From assembly GCA_021234155.1 (NCBI GenBank), contig JAJEKV010000080.1, positions 1,718,182 through 1,782,181 of the forward strand: a stretch of DNA of 64,000 bases. Reading direction: 5' to 3'. The notes beneath the pieces were generated by a model. The model saw nothing but the letters and a program-made list of their open reading frames with translations. It did not search any database and had not been told where the DNA came from. Source of the stretch: Isoetes taiwanensis. Its lineage: Eukaryota > Streptophyta > Lycopodiopsida > Isoetales > Isoetaceae. Both the position numbers and the translations under genes were made by a program. The first letter of the stretch is position 1. Every line of letters starts with the position of its first letter. Below are positions 12,591 through 25,715 of the stretch, piece by piece.

Positions 12591-12835
12591 TTAATACGAA
12601 TGATTAGTAATAAATGCAAAAGTACAATTCATTTTCAAAAGTACAATTCTAGGGCATAGAAGTCTACAGAGATAGAAGCAAAAAATTAAGGACATTATCT
12701 CAAGGAGCAAACATAGCCGAGTGTTGAAAAGATTTAAAATGCAAGAATGCAAAGGTGTCGGTGACACCAATGGTAGCAGGAAATAAATTGTCAAAATGAA
12801 GACAAATTCAAAAACGTAGTAAAAGGAGAAGTTGG

Positions 12836-13460
12836 GTGCTTAAAAATTTGCCTTATCGAGCAATTGGTTGTTTGTTACATTTGGCTAATTGTACCAGCTT
12901 ATATTTTATATGTCGTAAATATTTTGAGCGTATATTGTCATAATTATGTCCATGCATTGGCAAGCAGCAAAAGAGCATTAGATATCTTAAAGAAACCATT
13001 GATTTTGGTATTAGATTTGATTCGTGTACTTAGAATTGCAAAAGCCAGGACTCGATCAAGTGGTGGATCTTGATGAAAGAAAATCCAATTTGGTTCTAGT
13101 TCCCAATGTTAGGAGGAGGACCAATTTATGAAAATGTAAGAACAAGATATAGCATTATCTTCAACAGGTCAATATCAGCCTACTACACTAGCGTACCAAA
13201 GAAATTGCATGGAGCAGAGACTTAAATGAGCTGAATGATTCAAAAGATCCTTTCATCTTGAATTCGTGATTGTATGTTACATAGCAATGACAAAAATCCT
13301 ATTTTGCATGAAAGAACTAAGCATATTGAATTAATGAAATGCATTTCTATTAGGATATGGTGAACAAAGGGATTGCACATTCGTGATATACCTACAAGCC
13401 GTTAGTTGGTCGATATTCTACAAAACCACACGTGAGGTTAAATAATCACGCTAAGAGAAA
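12836..13460 (+). pseudogene. Ty1/copia reverse transcriptase end and RNase H (broken)
   Basis: Remnant of the C-terminal part of a copia polyprotein. From about 12855 a frame reads AIGCLLHLANCTS, matching the conserved (A/V)GSLxYLxxxTRPD segment. It is followed about 35 residues later by IRYLKETIDFGI, the RYLKGT box. Around 13050-13100 come DERKSN and MLGGGPI, matching the RNase H start. Near 13290-13330 a frame reads NPILHERTKHIEL, the strongly conserved NPxxHxRTKHIxxxxHFIR box, and then LHIRDIPTSR and LVDIL, the V(P)TxxQ(L/V)ADIxTK region. Multiple frameshifts and stops make it non-functional. A polypurine-like gaagggagag at about 13488-13496 may mark the element's 3' end. Confidence 0.85.
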
Positions 13461-13496
13461 TGATAATAGTGTGTGGATTACAATATGAAGGGAGAG

Positions 13497-16320
13497 TGAA
13501 AAAGAAGATGTTCATATTGTAATAGTGAGTTAATTTTACAAGGGTAGAGACTATATAACATTGTGGAATTTATATGTTTACACAAAGTTGTATGAAGATT
13601 CGAGGCATGGAAATTTAGAAGTAAACCTAAGTTGCGAAATGAAAACCTATGGTGTATAAGGTTGAAAGTTCCTAAGGTTTGAAGTTAAAAGGGAACTTAA
13701 GGCTTATTGTTTCAATGGTTTGAAAACCCTATGGTTAACCATTAGTAGTTTCAGGGTCAATGTCAGTTCTCAAAACAATGCAGCAAAAAGACCAAGTTAG
13801 AATGGGAGAAGTTCAGGCGCATTCCGTGCCTGCTCATGTGAATTTGCGCCGCTTAAAACAAAACTACAAGAAGGATTTGACATCAGTGAAGATTATCCGA
13901 AAGATTTTGTAGGTCGATCCATGAATACATGGATGCCCGGTTGCTCATTGACACAATATTGCAATTGAATTCCATGCATAGACCATTGCTACAAAGTTGT
14001 TTTAACATTGCATTTGTAATGGTTCAAAGGTCTATATTGATTCAATGGTTGAAATAAACATTGTGAAAGTTGTGGTTTGAATTGGCTAAAGGAAATTTGA
14101 ATATTAAAAAGACTGCTACACTAAACTCTATCACCAGCAATCTAATTTCAACATCATCATGATATTACCCTAAGGCCTAAAAAGCTAAATCCAAATTTCC
14201 CTGCATTCTCACCATCTCAAGTAAGCAGCAATCTCAATACAACTAAGTTTTAAAGTAAAATTGGTTCTTTATCTAATCATTGCCTTTGAGCAAGCCAAGC
14301 AATTGCCAAAACATGCAAGATATTCAATAGGCAAGGTGTTAGTTATTTTCCAACCTAGTTGTCGCAATTCTCAAAAAATCAAAAGCACTTGTTGAACAGA
14401 ATGTCTTTGGTAAATCAGTTCATACACATCGGGAAAGAAAAGGTTTCTTGAAAGCAAAACACAGATGATGAAATGAGTAAAGATCACCATTCCCAGATCA
14501 AGCCCAACAAAATGTCAAAGACAAGCATGCAAAATTGTACAAATTTGTTTTCCTCTGCTTCATGATTACACCCAATGAGCTTGGACCATAGGTGATCTTT
14601 TTATATACATGCTATTAGGGGAGCATGGGCACACTCTACTCTTATTAGCCCCTATGTCAGCTGCCAGTTGCTCGGCCATGACAATGACCCCATATTCCTC
14701 GACATATTGAACTCCACTGCGCCAAATGAGCAGGATTTCTTATAATGCAGTATACTTGCATTTGGAGGGCCCTAATAGTAGGTTGGAAATGTGTCCCAAA
14801 ACAATATTTATAGATGCAAAATAGTTTATCAAATTAAGTAGAATGGGACCCGGAGAAGCCTCCAAACATTGTTAACTAGGAATATTTACCTCACACTCGC
14901 TTTCAAAGGCTGCATCACCTGGCTATAGTTACAAACACCTTAGTTGTGGATCCCAAGAAAAATATGGATCCCCAAATAAATCAAGAAACTCTTGGTAAAA
15001 GTGCACCCTGCATCTGGATTTGAAAAGATTGATGAGCTCGCAACGCCCTCCATCTACATGTGAATTTCTAAGCATTAATATAACACATGGCAAAAGTAGA
15101 TAGAAATTTGAATTGAGTTTGCACATGGCTACCGTAGATCAATTTTTGTGAAGTACTAATAATACTTGATAGATGTCTTTAAAGACTTTTAATATCCATT
15201 GCATTTTTGAACTTGGAAGCATAAAAATCACCATTTTAAATCACTATATATAACTAGAATAACTCTCAATTTCTACCTCACCTTCTCACAATGGGTAATG
15301 CAAGCTGTTGGAACGGTGATTTCTACTTGAGCAATTCTCACCAGTCTGACTTCACAAGATTCACTGCTACATCTTTTATATAATTTATTAGTGATGATGA
15401 GAATAAGGGTTAGGGCACTCCATGGGGGTCCACATATGTCTCCACATGGACGCCGTACAATGTGGCATGACGTAGTAAAATACTATCTATTCATTCATCT
15501 ATCTATCTATCATAAGGTTAGGGTTAACTATTTCCCCCTTGATATTTTTATTAAAAGCTCTGCTTAATCAGCTCATGGATTGATTGCGTGAGTTACCTAG
15601 ATCGCCTTACGAAAAAGAGACGCTTTGTACACAGACCGTGTAACTTCTTAACTAAATGTTTTGAATCTATTATAACATGACCTTTAAGCCACCCACCGCT
15701 TTTAAATATCGCTTTTTATTTGATCTTATTAAACACTAAGGTATTTTGGATGTCGGCCGTAGGAATTTTATGTATTTTGTGGGAAGAATCATAAACTTTT
15801 TGTTTGTTATTTTAAATTGTGGAAATTTCTAATATATTTTGGCATGTTTCAGGTTTTGCAAATGTCAACCAACAAGAGTATTAAATCTTGCTTTATTTTG
15901 CAAGTTATTTACAAGAACTCAAGGTGTTTCTTCCTTTTATTTACAAATACAAATTATCAAACTTTTTCTTGCATTATGTTGGTGCTTTGCATCGTTGATG
16001 AATTTGCTAAAATGTCTTTTTGGTTCGGATGTGTTATTAGACATGTATGCCATGCATTTTACTTCTAGATATGTCAAGATAGATTCACATAATGTTTGAT
16101 TGTATGCTTGTCTTGCATTTTGAGAGATATACTAGTTGTATGTTTGTCTCTTCATAGATTACCACCGAAAATTCTCTAATCATTATTTTGTATTTGTATG
16201 TTAGTAGAAATTATTTTCTTTGAATGGACTTGTTTGGGTTCCATTCCCAAAAGGCTTTAAAAATGTAATTGCCGTGGTTGAACTAAAACAGCCCCTTCAA
16301 ATCAAATAACACGCGGACAA
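13497..16320. other. Unassigned AT-rich region
   Basis: The sequence just after the polypurine-like stretch begins tgaaaaagaag and could be the start of a 3' LTR, but I cannot find a partner LTR or a matching end. A short imperfect tetranucleotide repeat (tatc/attc) lies at about 15484-15515. Open frames at 14929-15126 (minus) and 15817-16099 (plus) have no recognised motif. Nothing else is supported. Confidence 0.4.
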
Positions 16321-16329
16321 TGGTTGGTT

Positions 16330-16800
16330 AAGTGCTAAAAACAAATATTATGAAACTAAAATCTTACGCTTGGAACCGCTAAGAAAGCCACACAAGGTTT
16401 CTATTTGTGAAAAACTAAGAATCGAAACCAAAACAAATATATCAAACCAAATTTTCTACACCTTTGAAACTACACGTAAAAAAACTACACAAACTTTTAC
16501 AACTTAAAACTACACTTGAAAAAAAAACATATAGAAAACAAATTCTTACCCTTGAAATCACACCTTAAGAAAACCAATAATTTGTTTCTATATTTGTGAA
16601 AAACTATACTTGAAAACCAATAATCCCCATTGAAAACTACACTCCTAAAAAAAAAAAACCATTAACTAATTTTCTATGTCTAAAAACTATACTTGAAAAC
16701 CACGCGGTTGTTTCTAAAGAATTTTTAACAAAACAATGCATCGCCTTTTAGGTATTTTTTTAGAGAAACAAATGTTAAAAACTACACGCTGAGCGCATTT
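16330..16800. repeat. Low-complexity block rich in AAAACTACAC
   Basis: The word aaaactacac or a close variant (aaactacact, aaactatact) recurs at irregular spacing of roughly 30-60 bases across this stretch, usually followed by tgaaaac or tgaaaa and separated by adenine runs. The strand asymmetry (A/C on plus) is strong. It looks like a decayed tandem repeat. There is no coding frame. Confidence 0.5.
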
Positions 16801-16859
16801 TGGGGTTATAGTGTTTAGTAGATTTGGAGACGCTTAAGAAAGAGGCATGCACACACTTT

Positions 16860-17910
16860 AGACAATTATTTGAGATGTATGAAATATCCAGATCTCCCAA
16901 GTAGAAATGTTCCATACCTCATACAAGAAGTCTCTTAATTTTAAGAGATTTGTGGATGGCTATAAAGAAGATGGCCCCACAAATTGGTGGTAGGGCATAA
17001 TGGCCCTTACATTTTCAAGTTATAACGTAGATGATAAAGAGATCCTAGAACTAAAGATAAGGTGCACTATAAGGTGTAACCCTAAGCAGCAACATGTGGG
17101 AGCCTAAAGATGGTGGTATTGAACTTTAAAAAAGATGATCCCCGTAGGTGAACGCTGCAGCCTATGCCCAATGAACATATGAGGGAAGAGGAAAATATCA
17201 TATCCGTATTTCAAAAAATAGATAGATTTTGGACACCCAAGTTAAATTGACGCTTGGACATTCCAATTATCATGAAGTAGTGCGACCACCATTTCATATT
17301 GGGAAAATGTCATAGCGAACTAAAGGGATCTCTAGTAAGAAATTCCATAGTAAGAAATTCCAAGTTGCTGATGGATTTTGGCCCGCTCACAAGGGATGCT
17401 CCATCAATATGTAGATGCTATTCCTATAGTGATGACTCCATAATGAAAAAAGATCATGAAGTGGTGTGTGGTAAACCAAAAGAGGAATTTAAACTTGAAA
17501 AAGACATTATGGAAGTTGTATGTTTCTAATAGAGGTCTCGATGATATGAAAGAGACCCATTTTGGCTAGGTGCGATTGACTCAACCCAACTAAGCAAAAG
17601 GATGGACTAAAAGAGTGTCTCTCGAAGTTCACATCCAATAGTGGAAGCCACCTACCAAAGGTAGGGAAGAGTTTGAAAGATCAATAGAATAGATGTGTTG
17701 CTACAAAAGATGGAAGCCAACCAAGTGAACAAATCTATAATGGATGGGATGGCCAATCAAGAATCTATGGTTGGAAGGAAAAGACCTCTCAGTTTGTATG
17801 AAACAACTTGGAAAAATACCCACGCATGTAGTTGCTTTTGTCCAAAGTCATTTGGAATTATTTACTTAACATTAGTAATAAAATGCAAAAGTACACCCAT
17901 TTTCTTCAAG
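16860..17910 (+). repeat. Diverged repeat segment, copy 2
   Basis: Collinear with 11570-12590 and in the same orientation, sharing among others ttttaagagatttgtggatg near 16938, ggcataatggcc near 16993, and gaagtggtgtg near 17458. It stops near 17910 without the copia reverse transcriptase that follows copy 1, so it is either truncated or an older insertion. Open frames at 17299-17529 and 17695-17913 are leftovers of the same degenerate sequence. Confidence 0.7.
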
Positions 17911-19260
17911 TAATGGTTTCTTCTTAGACTATTTAATGTTGGCATGATTATGAAATTACGTAAGATCAAGCACTCAATATATCAAATCATTATAAATATC
18001 AACAAGTTTAAAAACCTTGAATAAGTCTAAATTTTCCTAAATATACTATATATGCGAAGTAATTTTTGTCGCTTCTCTCGCACGCATCTAGCATACCCAT
18101 GTTGTATAAGTGCCTCGGCAAATAACCTCATGCAGAACACGCTCCATGCTAGGAGACCGTTGGCTATAAGTATATATTGGTCCTTGGAAAGACAACTGCA
18201 CTACGCTCAATCCTTTGAAGGACCAAGTAACTAATGTATGTCTCCTAATTAGATATATGGATGTGCTTTGCCTTAACTGGGATTAGGGATATGCATTAGA
18301 AGAGTTTACAATGGACAAGCTCATAACCTTTTGAGAGCTGCTAAGGTTTTCTATTGGAAACTTCATATTGCAAAATCAGGCGACTCAAGTTAACTATGCC
18401 AATTTTTGAAAGAAAATAAGTTCGCCAATAGCTTTTATTGTAATCGTATGAACACCGCAGGCATTTTGTCTCTTCCAAAGAATACAGAAAACGGCTAAGG
18501 AGATGAAGATCTTGTGTAATGGATCAATTCTAAGAAGCTTCACAAAATGAGGGTTTAGTCTATAACAATGTTCTAATGTGCTTTTAGTACATGTTCACAT
18601 CATCATGGAGTAAGGTTTTGATCAACAAGTCCATTTGTACTCTCTACTGCATACACATTGATATCATGCTCACATATATTCACTTCAATAAGCTTACAAG
18701 GTTTTTTCCTCAAAACCCTTCGTGATGCAAAGCCTTAATCCCAAATAATAATGGGCTTGCTATAGTCTTCTTGAATTGATGCCGTGTCTCAAGTTTGAGC
18801 TTACTTGCTGTGCATTAAAACATAATATTATGTCACTACATATTTTGAAATGAATAGATTGCAAATGACGAACAAGAAAAAGAAAATGGAAATCGTGGAT
18901 CTACTGCGTGTATATATAGAACCCTATACTACAAAGCTAAGGGAGAAATCACGTGACTCGGTTAGTTTTTCTCTCGCTATCGTGGGCGCCGTGGATATTT
19001 GAATCACAAGGATAATATAAGACAATGTTGAGTCAACATTATGTAATTTATACCAATTCGGTTGGATAAGGATAAAAATGTATAGGACATCAATACACTG
19101 TGAGCACAAGATATTGAATGGGAATCAAAGGTTTGTCATGTTACAAGTAATGAAACTTGACGTGTTCTAGCCGCTTCATAACATCATGTAGTGCCAAAAC
19201 ATACAAGAATTTGTGGATACAAGCTATCTCTTTAAAATTGCCATTCCCTCTTCCAAAACT
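17911..19260. other. Unassigned AT-rich spacer before the duplication
   Basis: I see no recognisable gene or repeat here. Small open frames at 18052-18234 and 18924-19109 lack motifs. The duplication begins at the end of this stretch. Confidence 0.4.
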
Positions 19261-20358
19261 TTTATATATTGTGGAGATTAGATTGTATTGTAGAGATTAG
19301 GCAAACTAGAAAAAGGTTAGAATTGTATTGTAAAGATTAGGCAAACTAGAAAGAGTGTAAAAGATAAGTGTATGATATTGGTAGATGGACGGAGAGAGGA
19401 CAAGATAAAAGGGGGTACAAGTCATTAATTTATTTGGTTATTTGACTACAAAGGGGAGGACGTCATGTGGGGATACACCATTGCTACACCAATTATGTTA
19501 AGATTCTACGATGTACCATTTCAACCTTCAACAAAAAACGTACCTGAGAAAGCAAGCAAGTTTGTCTTAACATGCACAATGTAAATCTGGAATCAACCCG
19601 CTGTAAAACCTAATTGCAGCTTATTTTTCTTCCTCCACCCAAAACAATGAGCAAATACATGCTTAATCGAGACCAATACAGGAACAAGAATGTGGTTTAT
19701 GTATCAACCCCAAGATGCTGCAAAGAATTGAAGTTGATTGTGAACCAACAAATAATGACGAGGGTGATGATGTTACCATGTAAAGGATCCGACCTGAACC
19801 AGATAAATTTTGTTGAACAAAAGTAGCCATTCTAGTGAAGAACTATTTGCGAAGAACTAGTGAAGCAGAATTGAATCTAAATGGAGAAACTCAGACGAAA
19901 TCAGGAAGGAATTAAGGTGATGGAGAGGAGTGGTGTTTGGAGATTTTCATCTACTTCTGTCGATGCTATGGATGCGGGCGGGAACGTGAGGCTGGTAGGG
20001 AGGAAAATGGCGGAGGTCACGCTGGTAGTCGAACAAAGAAGCGGGGGAGGGGTTGCTGGATGTGGCCAAGGTTTTCAGAAGGGGAGGAGGAAGGAGCAGA
20101 AGCAGGAGAGAGGTAGAAGGAAGGATTATTTAGGAACGGAAAAGAACGGACGGAGTGGGAGGAGGATCGTCGACAGGCATGGGAGGAGGTGGGGGCGGAA
20201 GTGAGGAAAAATGATCGGGAGAAATGCCGGCGAAGGGGTTGAATTCGGAAGATAGGAAACGAACCCATGGAAGAAGGCGGGGAGTGGCGGAGAGGAGGGG
20301 GCTTCACAAGTGCTTCTGGGTGGAGGAAGGACGAGGGAGGGGGTAATTAGGTTTCCGC

Positions 20359-21716
20359 CTAGCGCATTGTGCTGATTGAGAGGCCGCTGTGTTGGAATAA
20401 AGACTGAGATGGATCTGCCGGTTCTGGTTCTGGTGGTTCTGCTGATGGAAGGAATAGTTCTGCTGAGAGAGAGTGCAGACTCTGCTGAGCCTGAGCCTGA
20501 GCCTGAGCTTGTGCCGGAAAGGGAGCTGAGTATACATGGCGTTTGAGTCAAGGGGTTCTGCAAAAGGTTTGTGAAGAGAATGTATTCTCAACAAGATTAC
20601 CACTCACCAGACCTGGGCGGGCTTCGCCGCATGATTTCTCCTGGTTCTTTTCCCCTGGCTCGTTCCCCTTGGCCTTTGCTCGATTCACCCCTGGCCGATG
20701 GAGAGCCCAAACCCTCGCTTCCTTTCGACCCTTCGGAATGCTGCGCCCTCCTGCCCACGATCCAACGGCCTGACCCCACTCCTGCCCTCCGCCTCTGCGT
20801 CCTCCTCCCAAACATGCTTCCAAACCCAGAACCGGAACCTGGCCACCAAACAGAACCTCCGAATACGCATAACCGGAGCTCGCACCCGCTGCTCCCCGGC
20901 TGCCGGAGCCGAGCCACAAAACGGAGCCCCAGTAGCCGCTGGTTTATGACGGCGTACTGAATCGGAGGCGCGGGCGGGAAGCTCGTCTATGGCATGCTTC
21001 GCCTTCTTAATCAGCCACTCAACCGCTTTGCTGGGCTGATCATACCCCAGCCGATCCCGCATCGTAAATTGTATCGCCGTTGCAACAGACAGCCCTACCT
21101 CCGGATCGCGGGGACCCTTTGCAGTGTTCACCTTGCTGTGCCGATCCTTGCCCCCAGACGGCCGCGCTGGCTATAATCTTAGCCTGATCTACCGCCTCAG
21201 AACACCCTTCAGCGTTCACTCCTTGCTCTGATCCTCCTCGCTTCTACGCTTTCCGGCGGATTCTGCTCAACTACAGTCTCCTTCTCCGCCCGAATTCCAG
21301 CCCCGATTCTTCCCCTGCCCTCCTGGTCCTGCCGCGGCCCCTGCTGCATTGTCTGCCCTCCCCGTCCATTCGCAAAATTCTCTCCCTCCTAATTCCATAG
21401 TCCCCTCCAATCGTGCTTCTCTAATTCTCCTCGATATCCAACCGCGGCATTTTCTCCTCTACATGCCCTCCTGGTTCCACCCTTTCCCCGCTAGATCCAC
21501 TCTATCAACAATACACCTGTTTAACACCCGTTTATGCTACCTCTGATTACCTCTGATTTTTCTTCTCCACGTACACCCCTGTCCTCAGGCATTCCATCTC
21601 CTGCCCCCGTTCATCCAATTTGTTAATTGCCACATTAATTCGCCTCTGCCGTCGTATCACTGTACCCCGGAATCATACCTCTCTTCATCAATTCCAATTG
21701 TTTCGGGATCCGCCAT
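20359..21716 (-). CDS. Class II TCP transcription factor, frame-broken
   Basis: TCP proteins are plant nuclear transcription factors that bind GC-rich sites through a basic helix-loop-helix-like TCP domain and control growth of shoots, leaves and reproductive organs. The domain lies at 21152-20976: [15 protein letters not shown], then SVATAIQF, then [20 protein letters not shown] and AIDEL, a clear class II signature. Two spots differ from the family (RDRRVRLS reads RDPEVGLS, and FYDVQDRLG reads FTMRDRLG). Both can be explained by compensating small indels. At 20640-20700 a Glu/Arg/Lys-rich segment split across two frames resembles the R domain of some class II members. A (Gln-Ala)n run lies at 20483-20512. 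The C-terminus ends [18 protein letters not shown] and a stop at 20359-20361; that stop is shared with the second copy. The start at 21716 (MADPET) is a guess. Length (about 450 codons) and lack of introns fit the family. Whether the frame breaks are real or consensus errors is open. Confidence 0.85.
20483..20512 (-). repeat. Hexanucleotide repeat encoding (Gln-Ala)n in the TCP gene
   Basis: Four near-perfect ctgagc units on the plus strand, read on the minus strand as alternating Gln and Ala in the C-terminal region of the TCP protein. Unit B retains only a vestige (about 34970-34985). Confidence 0.7.
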
Positions 21717-24700
21717 AGTCTGCTCTTAAGCACAAGAACTTATTTGCAGTGGGAGATTATATAATGTCATCTCGAAGATTGAGCTGATGAGGTCATGCTT
21801 AACCTCTGAGTACGTTTTCAGCTTATAAATCCCAACGATGAGCATCTCAGACTTATGCGCAGCAGCTCTTTCTCAGAATCGGCCCAACTGCAGAAATCTT
21901 GCAGTAAAGGCCGGCACTATCGACCAGAAATGAAAACCCAAATCAAATCAGTAAACCCCAACTCGGATCAGCATTAATGAGCTCAAAATCAGCGAGAGTA
22001 AAGAGACGGCAACTCAAGAATACCCTCAGATATGCTGCAGCGGCGAAAGCAAATATAATCTGGAGAATCAAGTGTTGAGCCTTTTCTTGGCCAAGCTTTG
22101 AATGTGTGGCTCGCTTTAGCCTGTCAGCTTTGGAGCGAATTTCTGTTACAGGAAGCTTCGCTTTAGACAGGTTTTGATTTGTGCTTAACATTAAGCAGGG
22201 TTTGTAGAAACAGATTGAGAACGCCTGCACGTGGAGCAACTAGCAGTTAGGTTGTGCCTCTTTTTTCTCTTTGTAAGTCCACATCGGTGCAGGAACGGAA
22301 CCCAGCATTTGTTTCTTTTCTAATGGATCTGTCGAAATTCAATTTGGTAAGGCCATTCTGCAGCATCATTTAGAACTGTTGCAACACATTCAAGTCAAGA
22401 CGCAGACTAAAATGATGCCAGATTCTGCAAACAAGTGTCTGAAAAATCCGTTGCAAGCGTCTGTAATCTAACTCATAACAAAGGTTTTTCAACTCCTAAA
22501 CCCTACTTAGGGTTCTATAAGAACGTTGATGTATTATTATTATGCATCCATATCCACAAAAAGCATCTTGTTTTGAATAGGTTCCATTTGAAGCCAGAGA
22601 TAGGTTGGATCCGAGAGACAAATTCTAGCAAAATCTTAATGAATAGCCAAATATAAGAAAGGGACAATGAACGAAAGCAAGTGACAAACATCATATCTGT
22701 GGCCTGATCAAAAGCACTTATAAAAAGTACACTGCACTGCACTGCACAACATGGCAAAGCAAGATCAGGAATTAAGTGCCACTAAAAGCTAAGGAAATGT
22801 GGTTAATTACAAAGAAAGGGCATGTAAAACAAAGAGAAGTAGAGGGCTGGTCGAATGGAATCTCAACATTGTGTGCTTGAAAGCAAATGAAGAAGACAAG
22901 GGATGATATGAGAGCCCTGATTATCCGTGCTGTGGCTTGCACTTTGCCATTCTTATTGCAGCCTGCAAAGAGGTAAGGTTGACAGACTGCCATCTCAGTG
23001 TTGATGAAAGTGCACTTACACATGCAACAAATCTCTCCATCAAATGCTTTGCTAGTACACCCTTTCCTATTCATCATTTCCTTGTTCACTCTATATCATC
23101 ACCTTTCGCCACGTCGCTCGCCACGTCAATCCGCCTCGCACCTATTTTCTTTGCCTTCCTTGTTCACTTATCATCACTTCCGCCACGTCGCTCGCCATGT
23201 CAATCCTGCCTCTGCACCTATTTTCTTGCCTTGAAATCATTGGCCACTTCTATGACATGAAAGGAACCCAATATTAAGCATCTCCTCTCTAATCCGCAGT
23301 TACTATCATGTTTCAAATGTTATGGTTCCATCCATTCCTCTGCATCTGTCTAACTTGTATCTCTCGTAGTTTTAACCGAAAACATTTGTATTGTCAAGAT
23401 ACTTTCACTTTCTAGCTTCTTTGTAAGATAGTAGCCAGTTACTTTCTACTTAATGTGCCAAGATATTTTCAAAGATGTACTAACTGATGCCTTCATTTCA
23501 GAACCACTGCTCCATTGTTGCATTATTAGCATCACAATACTGTCATCCATTACTGGCACCAAAGTTGCATCTTATGTACTAAGATATGCATTATAACCAA
23601 AGGATATTATTGGGTTTTAACTTCGTAGTCTTTTGTACTCTACACCGCATCAACCTCCTTTTCAATACGAATTTCTTGGCATGCCTCAAAATAAAGTCTT
23701 CTATATTCGTAAGGTAAGTGGTCTTTATCTATCAATTGGTGATCATAGAGTAAAAGTAAAGACTCTTTTAATAACAAGCTTATCGTCCTTTTTGTGGCTT
23801 TTCAAATATTCTCCTTCCTTATTGGGGTAAAAATGGCAATTTTGAGGTAAAAAAAGAAAAAAAAAGGCCCACTTCTTTGAAAACAATAGGAAGTGAGAAT
23901 TGCAAATACTCAGGAAAGATTTTAGTAAGAAAAAAATCAGCCTTTTTTCGTTTTATAAAGACTTTGTTACAACAAAAGATTTGTGTGTCTAATCCCATTT
24001 TCTTGAAATATCGTAGGCCAAAGTCTCTTGAACCACATTTTATTGTCTTAAACCCACTAGACCTTTAAACATCCTAAAGGCCCCAACTCTAGGGTTGTGC
24101 CCCCTATGTGTATTTCATGAGCTACATGATAAATAACTAGAGCACTAGAGACAGTATGACCTTTCATTATTTTCCAATGGGAACTCCATGTCAAAGAAAT
24201 ATCATATTACCCCCATACATCAAACATACATATCATCGTTTACAATGTTGTTATGCAAGTTTTGGGTGCAACATCGATCACTCTCCCTTGGGATTCGTCC
24301 CTACAAGAATTAGCTCTAGACCATTAGGCCATCACATCCCCGATAATGAGTCATGTTCACCACCTCCCACGCCGCCTAAGATAGATCTCTGCCTCCATTC
24401 TCACCAGAATTCCATTTGGTCTCTAGCAAATCAAGACTTTCAATATTCTTTTGGGAGTAGGGATTCGGTCCAACTCCATGTTCTGCTTTCCGGGCCTCGC
24501 TTCCTTTCTTATCAACCTTTGTGTTATGTAGCTTAGAGCATTCAAGACCCATGTGTTAAGGCTCTCCTGTACACGCATACAAATGTAATTTCCTTCATGG
24601 AACCATCGATTTTAGAGTTCATCTACATTAGGTTTTTGAGATAAAAAGGCCTCAAAACATGCCAACTAAGCCAGTCGAAGGGTTTAGGTCCACCAATCGT

Positions 24701-25604
24701 AAATCGAAGTCGATTTGGAGTTCAGCCAAAGAAAATCAAGTATAATTAACTTTATCGAATCACATTTTCTAACATAACTATTGATAGAAAATTCATCGAG
24801 TTTCGCTTAGTGTAAATGTATAGATCTCATTGAGATCTTTCCAATCTTAGGTGCTTTGCAACATATTTTAACCAATTTATGATTGTCAAAACTCCAAAAA
24901 TATGGTTTTTACCATTTTTACTATCCTATACCTGTGGCTAAAAATATGCAAAACCATCCAAGGTTGGAAAAAGATCTCAATGACATCTATCTATTGCACC
25001 AAACAAGAGCTCATTTGAACTTTTCTATCAACACTTATGCTAGAAAAATGAGATCGCTGAGTTAGTTATAATCAAGCTTTGGCCGACCGATTACCAGCTC
25101 GCTTTTCCGACAGTAGTTCATATAGCTTAGTCAAAGAATTTTAAGGCCCTTTATGATCCCCAAAAATCCCTACGACATTTCGCGGACTATTTTCTCACAG
25201 TAATTTAGGCTTAGACTATTTAGGGCTTCGTTTAAGAAGAACTTGGATTTCTTTCTCGCTAACATCCGAAGTTATCCCCTTAAAAGACTCATCCTCTTCC
25301 CGCTCTGACGCAGCCAACATAACCGCCCCAAGACCCTCTGCTTCAACCCAATATCAAAGATGTCAAAGAATTATCACATCATCTCATACGCCAAACATGC
25401 ATGTTAATCTCGCATAATAATCGGGTATGCAAATTTTAGGTGTAATAGACTCTCGTGACACTTCAAATAAGTATTTTCCCATGGTCTAAGCCAATTAACG
25501 ACAACCATGTATATAATATATATGATGCTCTAGCACACCAAAAACAACTCAAAAGCCAAAGTTTTTTCCTTTTTCTTTTTCCTAGTTTCTTCATTTACGA
25601 TTTT

Positions 25605-25715
25605 AATCAATTCAATTCAACAATCCACCCGATTCAATTCAATCTCACCCAATCCAATGATTCAATTCAAATCAATTCACTTAATTTGATTTGATTCATT
25701 AAGTTCAATCAATTT
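25605..25715. repeat. TTCAA/TTCAATT-rich simple repeat (unit A)
   Basis: Imperfect repetition of ttcaattcaa and caatcca-like words. The matching block in unit B is at 38588-38705. No coding meaning. Confidence 0.7.

Noticed and set aside
20126-20563. 145-codon minus frame over the TCP C-terminal region as a separate gene
   Set aside because: The (Gln-Ala)n frame and the STMR-stop end conserved in unit B show that another frame is the TCP coding frame; the 145-codon frame is its shadow and runs on into the 3' flank.
24156-24536. 126-codon plus frame in unit A
   Set aside because: The matching region in unit B (about 37310-37690) does not keep the frame and no domain is visible.
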